DNA from: Xenopus tropicalis | Taxonomy: Eukaryota > Chordata > Amphibia > Anura > Pipidae | Length of the DNA: 64,000 bases | Direction of reading: 5' to 3' | Assembly: GCF_000004195.4 (NCBI RefSeq) | Contig: NC_030677.2 | Location: forward strand, 45,261,142-45,325,141 | In this document: piece by piece, positions 46,191 through 57,872 of the stretch | Position numbering within the stretch: the first letter of the stretch is position 1 | How the letters are laid out: each line of letters begins with the position of its first letter | Translations under genes and position numbers: made by a program | Notes under the pieces: generated by a model | Told to the model about the DNA's origin: nothing | Databases searched by the model: none | What the model saw: the letters and a program-made list of their open reading frames with translations, nothing else

Positions 46191-47033
46191 GCCCAGTACT
46201 TGCAGGTAGGGAAAGCTTGTTATAGTTTCCATCTAACTGTATAGGCACTTCGGCAGCACCAAGGGGTTAATAGAGTCAGGGTGCGGCTGTGGGATTGCAA
46301 GAGTTTTAGTTCAAGATGGACAGTTTCATGGTATGAACTGAGAAAGCATAAAGAAACTGATATCTCTATTCAAAGCATTTGCAAGACTGAATAAATATAA
46401 TATATGTCTGAAAAGCTGGAAACTTTATTCAGGATATGAGTCAATGTCAATATAATATGGCAATAACTGCATTTAAAGAACATGGAAACCCTACATTTTC
46501 CTACCATGTATATAAGTTGGGCACGTCTCCCCCACTGAAACCACATCATGTGTACTGCATATATCCCCTCCGTTCACCAGCACCATCACATTTTCCTAAA
46601 ACAAATAGCAGCTTTCACCCATTGGCCATTTCCCCTCTGACATCATCAGTGACATTTACATCTGCAAACAGCACATGTGAACTGTAAAGTTCATGCAATG
46701 AAGAATGCAGGCTTACATAGGCAGATTTTACTTTGATAAAAAGTCTTGCTTGGATTGTGCCCTGTTATACTGAGCTCAGGAGAAGAGGTTAGGAGAAAAT
46801 GCTAGGAGTGTATAGCTAGAGCAGAGTTTCTATGGAAACCAGCAGTACCATCTCTTCATTGGTCGCTAGACCGGAGGGTGTGTTTAGTAACCTGGGTTGA
46901 TAAGAATTGGGCATGCTCAGTTAGCCAATGTCCAAAGTCAATTCCCAAAGTTGGCCATACATGGTAAGCTTGTTTGGGATGGTTGCAAAACAAGTGGATC
47001 TTCTCCTGATATGCCCACCTAAGGTGGGAGTTG

Positions 47034-47141
47034 GTGATGAACGAATCTGTCCCATTTCGCTTCGCCGAAAAGTTAATAAATGTTTTGAAAGATTTGTGAA
47101 ACTGCGAGAAATTTGCAAAACAGGAACAATTTTTTTTACTA
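47034..47141. mobile_element. TAGTGATG-family MITE, copy 3 (partial)
   Basis: GGTGATGAACGAATCTGTCC and GAAAGATTTGTGAAACTGCG match the family. It is cut off by the T2 MITE that follows. Confidence 0.6.
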
Positions 47142-47145
47142 TTAA

Positions 47146-47552
47146 AGGAGAAGGAAAGGCAAAGTCACTTGGGGGTGCCAAAATGTTAGGCACCCCCAAG
47201 TGACTTAAAGCGCTTACCTTGTACCCCGGGCTGGTGCCCCTGTTAGGAGAAAACCGCACCAGCCCGGGGTACCTGTAGCAATGCACTTCCTCATTCTTTT
47301 TCCGGCGAATGCTAGTGGCCGGCGCATGCGCAGTAGAGTGAAAAGCCGACTTTTCTGTTAAAGTTACACTCTTTCACTCTACTGCGCATGCGCGCGAAAC
47401 AGGAAGGAGGAAGCGCTCGCTACAGCTACCCCGGGCTGGTGCTGTTCTCTCCCAACAGGGGCACCAGCCCGGGGTACAAGGTAAGCGATTCAAGTCACTT
47501 GGGGGTGCCTAACATTTTGGCACCCCCAAGTGACTTTGCCTTTCCTTCTTCT
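47146..47552. mobile_element. T2/Kolobok MITE with GC-rich stem
   Basis: TTAA on both sides (47142-47145, 47553-47556). Ends AGGAGAAGGAAAGGCAAAG and CTTTGCCTTTCCTTCTTC. Inner arms GTCACTTGGGGGTGCC and CCCCGGGCTGGTGC are repeated in inverse, so the whole element folds into a long hairpin. Confidence 0.93.
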
Positions 47553-48893
47553 TTAAGGGGGTGCTGCATCCCTTTGAACAACCTTTGAACAACAGGAGTG
47601 GCAAGTATTTAAAGATTTCAACGAGGCTGTTTACTGAATTTTTGTCTGGGAAGTTTACATGTCACATTTAGTCTTATACTGGCATGTATTTAAGGTATCT
47701 CTCTGTACAGTCTATGACAATACCAAAAGAGTTGTTCTTGTTATGGAGGGATCCTTCTATTGGCCCATTCCTACAACATAATGATATAATGCCACACCCG
47801 GTCAGCTAGGCCCCCTTCTCAGGGGATGAAGGCACAGCCAGAGAGCTGAGGGACATCTTATCTTGTGACCGGTTAGCAGGGAACAGCAGCTGCTGAGAAA
47901 TGTATCAGCTAAAATACAAAGAGAGAGTCGGCAGCAGCTGCTACCGGAAAACATATTATGAGAAACCTCCCAGTTGTTCTGATTTCAACTGGACAATGCA
48001 GAATCATGGACACCCAAAAGTTGGAATGGTCTTAAAGGAACAGGGGTGTGTAGGGGCACAACTGGGCATGTCATTTGGATAAGTGGTGTGCTTCATTTTT
48101 TAAAATCTCAGATTTTGTGAGAAATAATTTATTTGTAGGGTAGTCTATGAAAGTAATACACTTTGAGAAAGTAGGGGTTGCTGGAATCACTTGACTTTAT
48201 TAACCCCTGGGAATGGGACGTTCCAAAATCAGTGAACTGGTTGCCTCAATCACTGCTGATGTTGCCCATAGCAACCAATCAGATCTTTGCTTTTGTTTCC
48301 TAACTTTTAGGTGACCATTCAAATGTAATCCCTGATTGGTTGTTCTTGGCAACATCACCGGTCATGATACACCCCTCAGTATATGCCTTCATTTATTTTA
48401 TTGATGGTGCTGCCCAGTCATAGCCGCTCTGCCAGTTAATATCATTTTCTTAGTTAGGGTATCCAGCATATATGTCTCTATATATAAACTAGCTCTGAGA
48501 GAACAGGGCTACATACAAATAACCTTCTAATGGCATGATAGCCAGAAGCAGTATGATAGGACCTTTGGGAATAAGAAGCAGCTTCATCAGAAAATTAAAA
48601 CACAGCTTACTCTCATAGGTGCTAAGTGCACAACTACAGTCTCCCATATCAGCTAGTCAGAAATTTGTTTTCACCAGTTTGAAATTGACAGCAAAGATCT
48701 GATTCGCTGCTATGGACAGCTACACTAGTGCAATTTAGCACCTGTTTTAGTAAATCAGCCACATGAGTACACTATTTGGCCAAAAGTATCTGGACACCTA
48801 CCTTTCCGGCATCCCATTCTGAAATCCAGGGTGTAAATAGGAAATTTGCTACAGTAACAGCCTCTACTCTTCAGGAAATACTTTCTGTTAGAT

Positions 48894-50180
48894 CAGTGCT
48901 GTCCAACTGGCGGCCCGCGACCCCCCTCTGTGTGGCCCCCCACCTGTCTGGCTGCTTTGATGGCTTACTCTTGTGTAAGCTTTAAATGGTATCAGTACTG
49001 TGATTAACTGGCCCCCTGCATGGCTCACACCTCAGATTCAGGCTGTAATCCCTCTGTATTGTTTAAATATGTAATCCTCTGTACTGTTCACACCTTTTAA
49101 TCTCTGCATTGTTCACCCCCTGCAGTGTTCACACCTCAGGCTCAGGCTGTAATCACCCCCATTATTCCCCTGTTCACACCTCAGGAGCAGTAGAAACCCA
49201 CAAATAATCCCTGCATACTACAAAAAGAACATATACTGAGGTGGTACTGCAATTCAAAAGTTTTTTAATATATAGTTATTGTGCAGAATGTAGGAGCAGT
49301 GCCAGCATTGTGTCACTGTAGGCTGCCTGTGTGTGCCATACACACAGGCAGCATAGGGCAAGCAGAGTATGGCAGACACAGGCAGGGTAGGGAAGGCAGA
49401 GTATGGCACACACAGGCCAAGTTTGGTACAAACCAGCCAAGAATGGCACACACAGTGAAAGTATGGCACACGCAGGCAGGGTAGGGAAGGCAGAGTATGG
49501 CACACACAGGCAGGGTAGGGAAGGCAGAGTATGGCACACACAGGCAGGGTAGGGCAGGCAGAGTATGGCACACACAGGCCAAGTATGGCACAAACCAGCC
49601 AAGAATGGCACACACAGTGAAAGTATGGCACGCAGGCAGGGTAGGGAAGGCAGAGTATGGCACACACAGGCAGGGTAGGGAAGGCAGAGTATGGCACACA
49701 CAGGCAGGGTAGGGAAGGCAGAGTATGGCACACACAAAGGCAGGGTAGGGCAGGCAGAGTATGGCACACAGGCAGGGTAGGGAAGGCAGAGTATGGCACA
49801 CACAGGCAGGGTAGGGAAGGCAGAGTATGGCACACACAAAGGCAGGGTAGGGCAGGCAGAGTATGGCACGCAGGCAGGGTAGGGAAGGCAGAGTATGGCA
49901 CACACAGGCAGGGTAGGGAAGGCAGAGTATGGCACACACAAAGGCAGGGTAGGGCAGGCAGAGTATGGCACACAGGCAGGGTAGGGCAGGCAGAGTATGG
50001 CAGGTTTTTGCTGTACTACAACCATTAATATGGGTATGGTCATGTGATAACATGGGTGTGGTTTCAAGTGGGTGCGGTTTCAAAAAGGGGAGTGGTCAAA
50101 ACTGGCTTCCATTATCGGCCCTCCACCACGTAGGTCGGAAAAATTCCGGCCCTCGGTACAACAGAAGTTGGACAGCACTG
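48894..50180 (+). mobile_element. hAT element with higher-order minisatellite, copy 3
   Basis: Ends CAGTGCTGTCCAACTGGCGG and AGAAGTTGGACAGCACTG. Perfect duplication TGTTAGAT (48886-48893, 50181-50188). 1287 bp; the most complete copy of this family here. No transposase. The minisatellite at 49345-50002 explains the long Cys/Pro-rich minus-strand frames. Confidence 0.95.
49345..50002. repeat. 34-bp minisatellite with 102-bp higher-order units
   Basis: Basic unit CAGAGTATGGCACACACAGG plus CAGGGTAGGGAAGG (34 bp). A marker insertion ACAAAGG recurs at 49736, 49838 and 49940, exactly 102 bp (three units) apart. An older marker (CCAGCCAAGAATGGC) recurs at about 165 bp, near 49433 and 49597. Confidence 0.9.
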
Positions 50181-50304
50181 TGTTAGATGTTGGAAAATGG
50201 TTGATAGGATTGGCTTCCATCCAGCAGGAACATTAGACAAGTTGGGCCCTGATGATAGGGATCATTGTATAGTATTGTTTTCAATGGAACAAGGGGCCCT
50301 AGTG

Positions 50305-50612
50305 CAGGGATCCCCAACCTTTTCTTACCTGTAAGCTACATTCAAATGTAAAAATAGTTGGGGAGCAATACAAGCATTAAAAATGTTCCTGGGGTTACAA
50401 ATAGGGCCTCTGATTGGTGATTTGGCAGCTCCTATGTGGACTGGCAGCCAACATGAGGCTCTGTTTGGCAGTACACCTGATTTTTATACAACCAAAACTT
50501 GCCAAAAAGACAGGAATTCAAAAATAATCACCTTATTTGAGGCCACTGGGAGCAACATCCAAGGGGTTGAGAAGCAACATATTGCCCCGGAGCCACTGGT
50601 TGGGGATCACTG
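50305..50612 (-). mobile_element. hAT MITE (CCCCAACC family), copy 3
   Basis: Ends CAGGGATCCCCAACC and GGTTGGGGATCACTG. Perfect duplication CCCTAGTG (50297-50304, 50613-50620). Reverse orientation relative to the copies at 15906 and 36647. Confidence 0.95.
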
Positions 50613-50948
50613 CCCTAGTGCAACCATGGAAAACAGACCCAGGCCATTATTCCTTTTACATCAACATTTACCATCAGCATTTGCCAATGTCAGACTTTTT
50701 CATCTGTCTGCCAACTGGCAAAATTACATTAAGCTTTATGGGGGGTGTGTATCTGCTACTCCAGAGTCCATGACTTTTACATTATCTCAAGTAACTCTTG
50801 GCATTGTGCAGGTTTCATAAAACTCCAAACACTCTAGAAGCAAAGTTCTTATGGTGCTGCTGCTTCCAGAGACAATTTGGAACTCGGCAGTGAGTGTTCC
50901 AACAGAGGATATGTCATTTTAGACAGACTGTCAGGATACTTTTGGTTA

Positions 50949-51021
50949 TATATAGGATGCACCCGGATTCGGTTCGGGATTCGGCATAATCCATCAGAGT
51001 GGGTTCGGTGCATCCCTAGTT
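50949..51021. mobile_element. Short GGATGCACC MITE
   Basis: GGATGCACCCGGATTCGG mirrored by GGTTCGGTGCATCC, with TTATATA on both sides. A deletion derivative of a longer MITE. Confidence 0.6.
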
Positions 51022-51055
51022 ATATACCTGTGTATCTTCAGCTGAAGAAGCCTAA

Positions 51056-51317
51056 AGGTGGCCATACATGGGCGGATTCTAGCTGCTGATGTTGGTCCCT
51101 TTGGCAGCTTATCAGGCTGTGTATGGGAAGTACCGACGGGCCTGTCTGACATCTTGCCTGAAATCGGGCAGATCTTGATTGGGCAGGTTTAAAAATTAGT
51201 CCGATCGGGACCACATTGGTTCATTGATGCGGTCCCCGAACTGACAGACGCCTATACCCCAGGACCAAACGACGGAATTAGCCCAATATCACCCACCCGT
51301 AGGTGGGGATGGCCACC
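51056..51317. mobile_element. TTAA-site MITE (AGGTGGCCATACATG)
   Basis: Left AGGTGGCCATACATGGG, right GGGATGGCCACC, with TTAA at 51318-51321 and CTAA at 51052-51055. Related to 6736-7055. Confidence 0.75.
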
Positions 51318-51356
51318 TTAACTTAGCACTTTGGTAATTGGGATGCAGACATTTAA

Positions 51357-51661
51357 AGGAATATACATGTAAAAAAAAGCATTTAATAGTACCTGTAAAA
51401 AGCGTCTGTGTAAATTCACGAGGTTGGGAAAAAATGTTCTTTACTTTTGAGGAAGATATTTGCTCTTATTTCCTGGCATCCATGTGGCGGAAGCAAATGC
51501 AGCCCAGCCTTGCTTTAATTTGGTTTCTACATACAATCGTGTAAATAGAGCAGTAGTCTCCTGAGATTTATGACAATATCTATAATCCTATGTTTGAAAG
51601 AACAAACCACTAAAATTAACTGGTATTACACAAAATAGGATAATTATATGAAATTATCCCT
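51357..51661. mobile_element. T2/Kolobok-like MITE
   Basis: TTAA at 51353-51356 and 51662-51665. Left AGGAATATACATG; right CATATAATTATCCT-like (GAAATTATCCCT). The terminal match is short, so confidence is moderate. Confidence 0.6.
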
Positions 51662-52749
51662 TTAATACTGCTCCTTAGACTAATGAGAGCTTGCCTTTTA
51701 GTCATCATATAATAAAAATGCAACAAGTTCAATTTAGCCAGATTAGTTACAATATTGTGATTGTCTAATTCTCGCTTATGAAATTCAGTTTACCAGGAAG
51801 CCTGTAGTCAAAATACGGTAATAATTAGAGCAGCCCTCTCCCTTCTCTAAGGGCTTCCTAGGTACAGCCGGGCTCAATTCTGCACAACTGCTGGAACATT
51901 TTCAAGCATTTTGTTGTGAAAAAGCACTTCATGTGTCATTGCCTTAATGCTCCTGGCTTAGGTGCCTGGCCATAGTGTGGAGTTGGATCTGTTTTTTCTA
52001 ACACAAATAAAGAAGTTGTTGGGATTTCACAATGATTCTTATATAATAGAATGAAAACTTGTAGCCAGCTGTAGTCTGTTTTTGTCCATCTGTCCCAGAG
52101 AGGTGTATAACTAGCTGCTGGGGGGGCAGAAATATAGATGACATGGTGTGAGGAATATTATACACTTTCAAAGAGGGGCAATGTGGATCTAATAGGGCTG
52201 AGACAAAGTGGGAGTAGAGGCAGCAGGCACATAAGTATTGTATGCTCAAGGGCTAAGGCACACGGATCTACTTGTAGGCAGCTACTTGTTACAGCTACTA
52301 AAAACCAGCAAATACCCTGGCATAGACAGTACTGAGAATTGCCTCTGCTAAAACACACACAGAGACAATTAACAGGAAATGATCAGCATTGTCTATTTTT
52401 GTAGCTGCCACTAGTAGCTCTGTGCCTTAACGTTATGTGTTGTGTTCAGGGGAGTATTTAGGTCCGGTGCTGCCCTAGGCATCGGACCTAAATACACCCC
52501 TACATTGTGTTCATGACATCATGGCATGCGTGTGATGTCATGCGCAGCGGCAGCAGGGAAGTGATGTCGAATACAGCATGCGCGTCACTATCGCAGAGCA
52601 CTGCAACCCATTAACCCCTCACCCTCGTGCTTGGTCACCAGCTTTCTTATAGAAATCTCTGGCAAAGGCCAGGGGCATATATTTTCTATTCTTAATGAAA
52701 AAAGAAAATATAGGCACAAGCGGGCTGGCCCAGAGGGTGCCAGTGCCTA

Positions 52750-54098
52750 TTAAGTATTCATAATAATTCCTAAATTAAATGTTAGTTATATTATTTTCCA
52801 CAGGGTGGAAAGGAGCAGCTGTTGGTTGTAGGAAGGGCATCATAATAACCCCAATGACCTATGTTTTTCAAAAATTAATCTTTGTTTAATCAGGGGTTCA
52901 GGATCCCTGTTACTATGGCCATGACATTATATATGTGACAGAAAATCACTGTTGCAGCCAGCAGCATCTCCATCTGGCTTCAGGGACATTGGGGGGAATT
53001 CAGCATTTGAATCCAGGTCCCACAACATCCCTTCTATACTGCCTGTATGAGCCACTGCCTGCTGCTCCTGCTCCCCTCCTTCCCTCTCCTTCCTTTTTCC
53101 ACTTTCCTCACTGAGCCATCCCACGCCCCCCACACTAAATAGACAGACAAACAGACAGAAGTAATGAGATAGGCACATTGGGTAGCTCATATCCATCACT
53201 CATATGTTTCTTGTGACAATTTTTCATTCCCATGCTACATCTTACAACACAGAAAGAATAACTTTTGGGCCCCCAGCAGCAGACAGACCCAAGGCAGGTG
53301 CCTAAATCACCTAGTGAATAATCTGGCCCTGGGTATAATCCCATCACAAGAAGGTATGTGACATGATGTAATTGGCAGTGCCAGCCAAACAGCACAGGTA
53401 ATGCCCTTCTCCATAACAGGGACGACTCCCTATCTTATTTCATATTCTATGCCCATAGAACTGCTATACTTAACCTCTGATACATAAAGAAGTAAGGATT
53501 AAAGAATAGTAATGAGGATTAGGGTACTTTATTACTGAGTATGGGGAACTGTGCATCTTTTGGTCCCTTCTTCAACAAGCCCACCTTTTATTTCTGAACC
53601 ACTTCTTGTCAGTGGACTCATTATTAAACAAAAAGGTGCTTGATTATAGGTCATACATCCATTAAAAGGTTTCTTTTGTAACTGTGCATGCTGTATTATT
53701 AACTCAGCATGCAGTTTCATTTGTGCATAAAAAACCTTTGTTGCTATGGGATAATTTTTTAAGAGTGGGAGGTGACTACCAGGCTTCATATTTCCCCTGA
53801 TGCACCAAGTATAGAATGGGGTGAAAGATCATCTGACCCCAGCTATGCAACCTTTATACCCCCAGGGCAAGAAGGATAGGATAATAGAATCATAGGATTT
53901 AACTATTTTAAGGGAAGAAACCACTTCTTCAAGTGCCCTTACAAACTGACTGAAACCACTGAATTGTAAAGGGGTAGATACAGTCTTAACTGCACTCTCT
54001 CCCAAGTGACCCATATAGGATAAGTGCAATAAATTACAACAAACGATTCTTAAATTAAGTATTCATAATAATTCCTAAATTAAATGTTAGTTATATTA
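52750..54098. repeat. 44-bp direct repeats flanking a 1.26-kb block
   Basis: TTAAGTATTCATAATAATTC and the next 24 bases are identical at 52750-52793 and 54055-54098. Between them no terminal repeats or gene were recognised. The plus strand immediately after the left copy reads TTTTCCACAG, which looks like a splice acceptor. GATGCACCAAGTATAGAATG at 53800 echoes 6140-6160 next to the retrovirus, so part may be retroviral. Confidence 0.7.
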
Positions 54099-54343
54099 AA
54101 TTGCAGTTTATAAATGACTCCTAATATAAGTGTCTATGTATAAAGTATCCACATTGCAATTTAATACACTAATGGGCTTATTTATTAGTTTTCGCGCTTG
54201 TGAATTTGAGTTTATTTTTCTAAATCGAATAAGGAAAATCCATTCAAATAAAAAACTCGAATATCTTGAATTTTTGATTTGAGAATATGGCTTGACTAAG
54301 ACAATGCCCACCGACTTCCATAGAAACTCGCAATGAAGTTTAA

Positions 54344-55150
54344 AGGGATACTGCAATGAGAAAAGCAGTTTTTTTTCAAAATGCATCAGTTAATAGAGCT
54401 TCTCCAGCAGAATCCTGCATTGAAATCCATTTTTCAAAAACACAAAGAGATTTTTGAGATATCACCCCCCTCCCAGCAGCCGATCAGCAGAACAATGGGA
54501 AGGGAGCAAGATAGCAGCTCCCAGTAGGTATCAGAATAGTACTCAATAGTAAGAAATCCAAGTCCAGCTCAGGACTCCTCCAGTTACATGGGAGTAGGAG
54601 AAACAATAGGTGACCTGAAAGCAGGTCTAATGTGTAGCGCTGGCTCCTTTTGAAAGCTCAGACTCAGGCACAATGCACTGAGATGGCACCTACACACCAA
54701 TATTACAGCTAAAAAAATACATTTGTTGGCAGCGCCGGATTTGTCCTTTCGGCGCCCCTAGGCCACCCACGTTGGTCGCCCCTAAGCCCCCCCCGTGTGC
54801 GCATGCGCGAATGCGGAACCACCACCCCCATGTGCGCACGCGCGAACGCGGAACCACCGCCCCCGTGTGCGCATGCGCGAACTCTGAACCACCACCCCCC
54901 GGTCGCGAGCGCGCATGCGCAAGCATTTAAAGTCCGATACGGAGCAGTGGGGAGAGGTCCCCATTGCTCCGTAAGGGAGGCAAACGTACACATTTTATTG
55001 CGGCGGGGCGGCATGCCGCCCCTAAATTTTTGCCGCCCTAGGCCCGGGCCTTTGTGGCCTCGCCACAAATCCAGGCCTGTTTGTTGGTTCAAGAATAAAA
55101 TTTTCAATAGTAGAGTGAATTATTTGCATAAAAATCACGTCAGAATCCCT
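54344..55150. mobile_element. T2/Kolobok-type MITE, copy 3
   Basis: TTAA at 54340-54343 and 55151-55154. Ends AGGGATACTGCAATG and GTCAGAATCCCT. Best-preserved member of the family also at 8704 and 25680. It carries a 350-bp hAT insertion. Confidence 0.88.
54730..55079. mobile_element. GC-rich hAT MITE nested in a T2 MITE
   Basis: Perfect duplication TTTGTTGG (54722-54729, 55080-55087). Ends CAGCGCCGGATTTGT and ACAAATCCAGGCCTG. Contains three to four repeats of GTGTGCGCATGCGCGAA with CCACC spacers; reading frames here are artefacts. Confidence 0.92.
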
Positions 55151-55587
55151 TTAAAATCTACTTTCAAATTAAAGGTTGATTACATCTGCGTTAACTGAAC
55201 TGAAAGAGAAAAATGCATATTTCAATTCAAGACATTCCTGGTGAGTAACCTGCTTACTACTAGATTGCCTAATCCCCCAAGAATGACTTTGAGGCTCAAA
55301 TGAAGCTTAGAAATAATAAGGGCATCATAATTAAAAAGGTGGAGAAAAGCACCATTGTGATGATGAATATGGTAAATTACCTAAAAGAATGGCAAGTAAT
55401 TCTACTAATTATACCAGGTTAAATGATGATCCTACAATACAGTTTAAGGCAGATATAGTTACTTATGTTGCTGAAGTCTTTCGAAATGGTATACTCGACA
55501 GAGAGACTCTATGGAGACAGACTTTCCCATGGCTTTAGGAAATACTCTACATCTCCAAATGTGTCTTGTACTGATTCACATTTAGGG

Positions 55588-55752
55588 GTATGTTTACTAA
55601 GAATGGAGATAAATATCACATGTTGCCTGTAGCAACCAATTAGGTCTTTGCTTTGATTTCTAACTGGTAGGTGACTGTTCAAATCTTAGTGCTGATTGGT
55701 TGCTATGGGCAACATCACCGGAGATATTTATCTCCAATCTTAGAAAACACGC
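55588..55752. mobile_element. MITE (GGGGTATGTTTACTAAG ends)
   Basis: Left GGGGTATGTTTACTAAGAAT and GGAGATAAATATC; right GATATTTATCTCC and AATCTTAGAAAACACGCCCC, inverted. The interior has GTAGCAACCAAT and GATTGGTTGCTATGGGC, shared with 48240-48370. Confidence 0.75.
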
Positions 55753-55885
55753 CCCCTGGTCTTTGAGCATGTAAAGTGTTTTTGTTTAGGATACCGCATA
55801 TAATATGGAAAAATGTTCAACCATATGGAGAACGGATAAACAATCTCCAAACAAACAAACTGGTGTTCTTAGTTAAAATACTATG

Positions 55886-56246
55886 GGCCCGATTCACTAA
55901 AGTCCGAAATAAGGAGTGCTATTTATAGCATGCGTTAAAAATCTTATCACTTCTTATTTTTCGCTCGATTCACTAAAAGGACACTTGTCATAATTAAGAA
56001 GCGATGTTCTTGGTGTTATTTATCTTGCGACAACATATTTTCAAGCAACGTGCTGCGTAATATGTTGTGCACTGCGTAATATATTGCTTGAAAATATGTC
56101 GTCGCAAGATAAATAACACCAAGAACATCGCTTCTTAATTATGACAAGTGTCCTTTTAGTGAATCGAGCGAAAAATAAGAAGTGATAAGATTTTTAACGC
56201 ATGCTATAAATAGCACTCCTTATTTCGGACTTTAGTGAATCAGGCC
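55886..56246. mobile_element. Near-perfect palindromic MITE (GGCCCGATTCACTAAAG)
   Basis: Arms of about 165 bp (55886-56050 and 56082-56246) differ at very few positions by eye, separated by a ~30-bp centre. Flanking CTATG at 55881-55885 and 56247-56251. Termini match the longer element at 21891-22937. Confidence 0.9.
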
Positions 56247-57842
56247 CTATGTTTTGTTAGGAATTTGGTAAGGAATTATTTTTGCTGAGTGAGGGAACCA
56301 ATATGATTAGTAATACAGAACCCAGCTAACAAGCTAGTCAGTTTTTCTCTGAATAGGAATATTCAAAGTACATGGGTAGATACAGTATGTGTTCTTTGTG
56401 AATGACAAGGTATGGAGGGATGCAAGGAGGGAGCAGCAGGAGTATATTGATTCATTTGCTACATCCCACTCTGAAATTCCTGAAAACTGACCTGTATCAT
56501 GATGGAACAGATAAGGATAATTTAGTATGATTTACTAGCTTTCATCCTGGAGGGACTGAGAAGGATCTTTTTTTAAGAGTAAGATGGGTGTCTGATGGCC
56601 AAATATGTCAGATGAGTTTAAGGGGCAGATTTAGAAAAAATGTGAGATTGCAACTCACTCACTGAAGAATGTGGGAAGCCACTTGGTTAGGGGAGATTTA
56701 CATAATGTTGATGGGGAGATGTACTAAACAGGCAGGCATGTATCTTTATTAATCAGGCAATGCTTTAACAGCATAATCAAGGGAAGTGAAATGTATCATG
56801 GATTTTACTACTTGTTTTGCTGTGGGTGTCAGCCACTTATTAAATGGGCCCTGTGGGAAAGCATACATAGGAACCACAGAAAATGTTTATCTAGAAATAG
56901 AGAAATGTATTACCCCCATAGGCAATCATAATCAACCTATGGGTCATAGCAGTGAGCAGCCCTGGCTGAACTTGGGCCTTCTTGTCCAAATGGAAGGTAC
57001 AGTATAGAGTCCAACATTGCTATTCCTATATTGTGCAGGGGGCCTTCCCACCAATTCACCCTTCCCCACAGGCCGACCCTATCCATGTGCAGGAATCTGT
57101 GTGTTTAAATATTTCTAGTTAAAGACATTGTGGGATGATAGAAGGCCAAGTCTTCTCACCAGCACTCTCTCAGAATCTTTCTGTCGAGCCAACATCAAAC
57201 TTGTAAATCTTTTCTTAGCATAATCCGGAAACCAGCCGTGTACTACTTTTTAAGCTTTCTGTTCCCTCTCTCCATTGATACATAATCTTCTCTATTTATT
57301 AAGTGCCTGCTACGTCATTCCCCTATTATTCGCTTTGGGAGTGGTTTGAGTTGGATCTCTTTTCTTTTGTCTCTGCATTTGTTGTTCATAGCCTGCATTG
57401 TTATACCAATTCTTGCATGCCAGCATTCACCTTTACATAGGGAAAATACAGAGTTGGGTGGAAATCTATGCAGCTCGATGTTGGGTGTATTTAGTGAGTG
57501 TCCCTGTATGAAGGTGGCTGTTGGCATGTATGTAGTTGTCAGCTGCATGTTTAAATACCATTCTTTTCTACACCAGTCCGAATGGACTCATTATTTCTCT
57601 ACATCAGCACATATGTGAGCTAACCCCATGTTACCAGGGTGAGAATTATCCACTTTTGGCATTTGTAGACCTTATGTAATAACCTCTGCTTTTGTGGACA
57701 TTTTGGTTAAGGGCATTCCTATTGATTTACTATTAGTCTTATGATTAATTATCTTGTTCCTGTTTCCCACTTCCTGTCTGAGTTGAGACAATTATGGAGC
57801 AGGCCATTATTACCTGCCATGTACCAGAAGTTACTGTGCTAT

Positions 57843-57872
57843 ATAAATATATATATGTGTGTGTGTGTGTGT
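57843..57872. repeat. AT/GT microsatellite
   Basis: TATATATA followed by about eight GT units. The surrounding 57400-58780 shows no gene I can support. Confidence 0.9.

Larger units (their letters stand above)
48768..50300. mobile_element. Tc1/mariner-like MITE split by a hAT element
   Basis: Left terminus TACACTATTTGGCCAAAAGT. The element continues after the hAT insertion with GGATTGGCTTCCATCCAGCAG. The right terminus was not found; the CCCAACC hAT MITE at 50305 may have removed it. No transposase. Confidence 0.5.
55281..57400 (+). pseudogene. Penelope-like element remnants
   Basis: Three pieces in order on the + strand. Near 55315-55500 KGIIIKKVEKSTIVMMNMV and DDPTIQFKADIVTYVAE match the N-terminal part of Penelope-like proteins. 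Near 56480-56600 a shifted frame gives FHPGGTEKDLFLRVRW, matching the region before the endonuclease. Near 56840-56885 NGPCGKAYIGTTEN is the GIY-YIG endonuclease core. The RT palm is absent or replaced by two MITEs (55588-55752 and 55886-56246). Such elements encode RT plus a GIY-YIG nuclease and are known in Xenopus. Stops and shifts are frequent. Confidence 0.75.

Noticed and set aside
48540..48600. Possible hammerhead (minus strand CTGATGAAGCTGCTT)
   Set aside because: No GAAA box at the correct place and no stem I pairing.
49254..50083. Cys/Pro-rich minus-strand frames of about 240-263 residues, resembling a metallothionein- or keratin-associated-like protein
   Set aside because: Produced by the 34-bp minisatellite inside a hAT element; the same peptide appears in all frames and at 19925-20215.
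53532..54029. Minus-strand frames of 66 and 85 residues possibly from a retroviral gene
   Set aside because: No recognisable retroviral motif in either frame; only a short DNA echo with the flank of the retrovirus at 6140 is seen.
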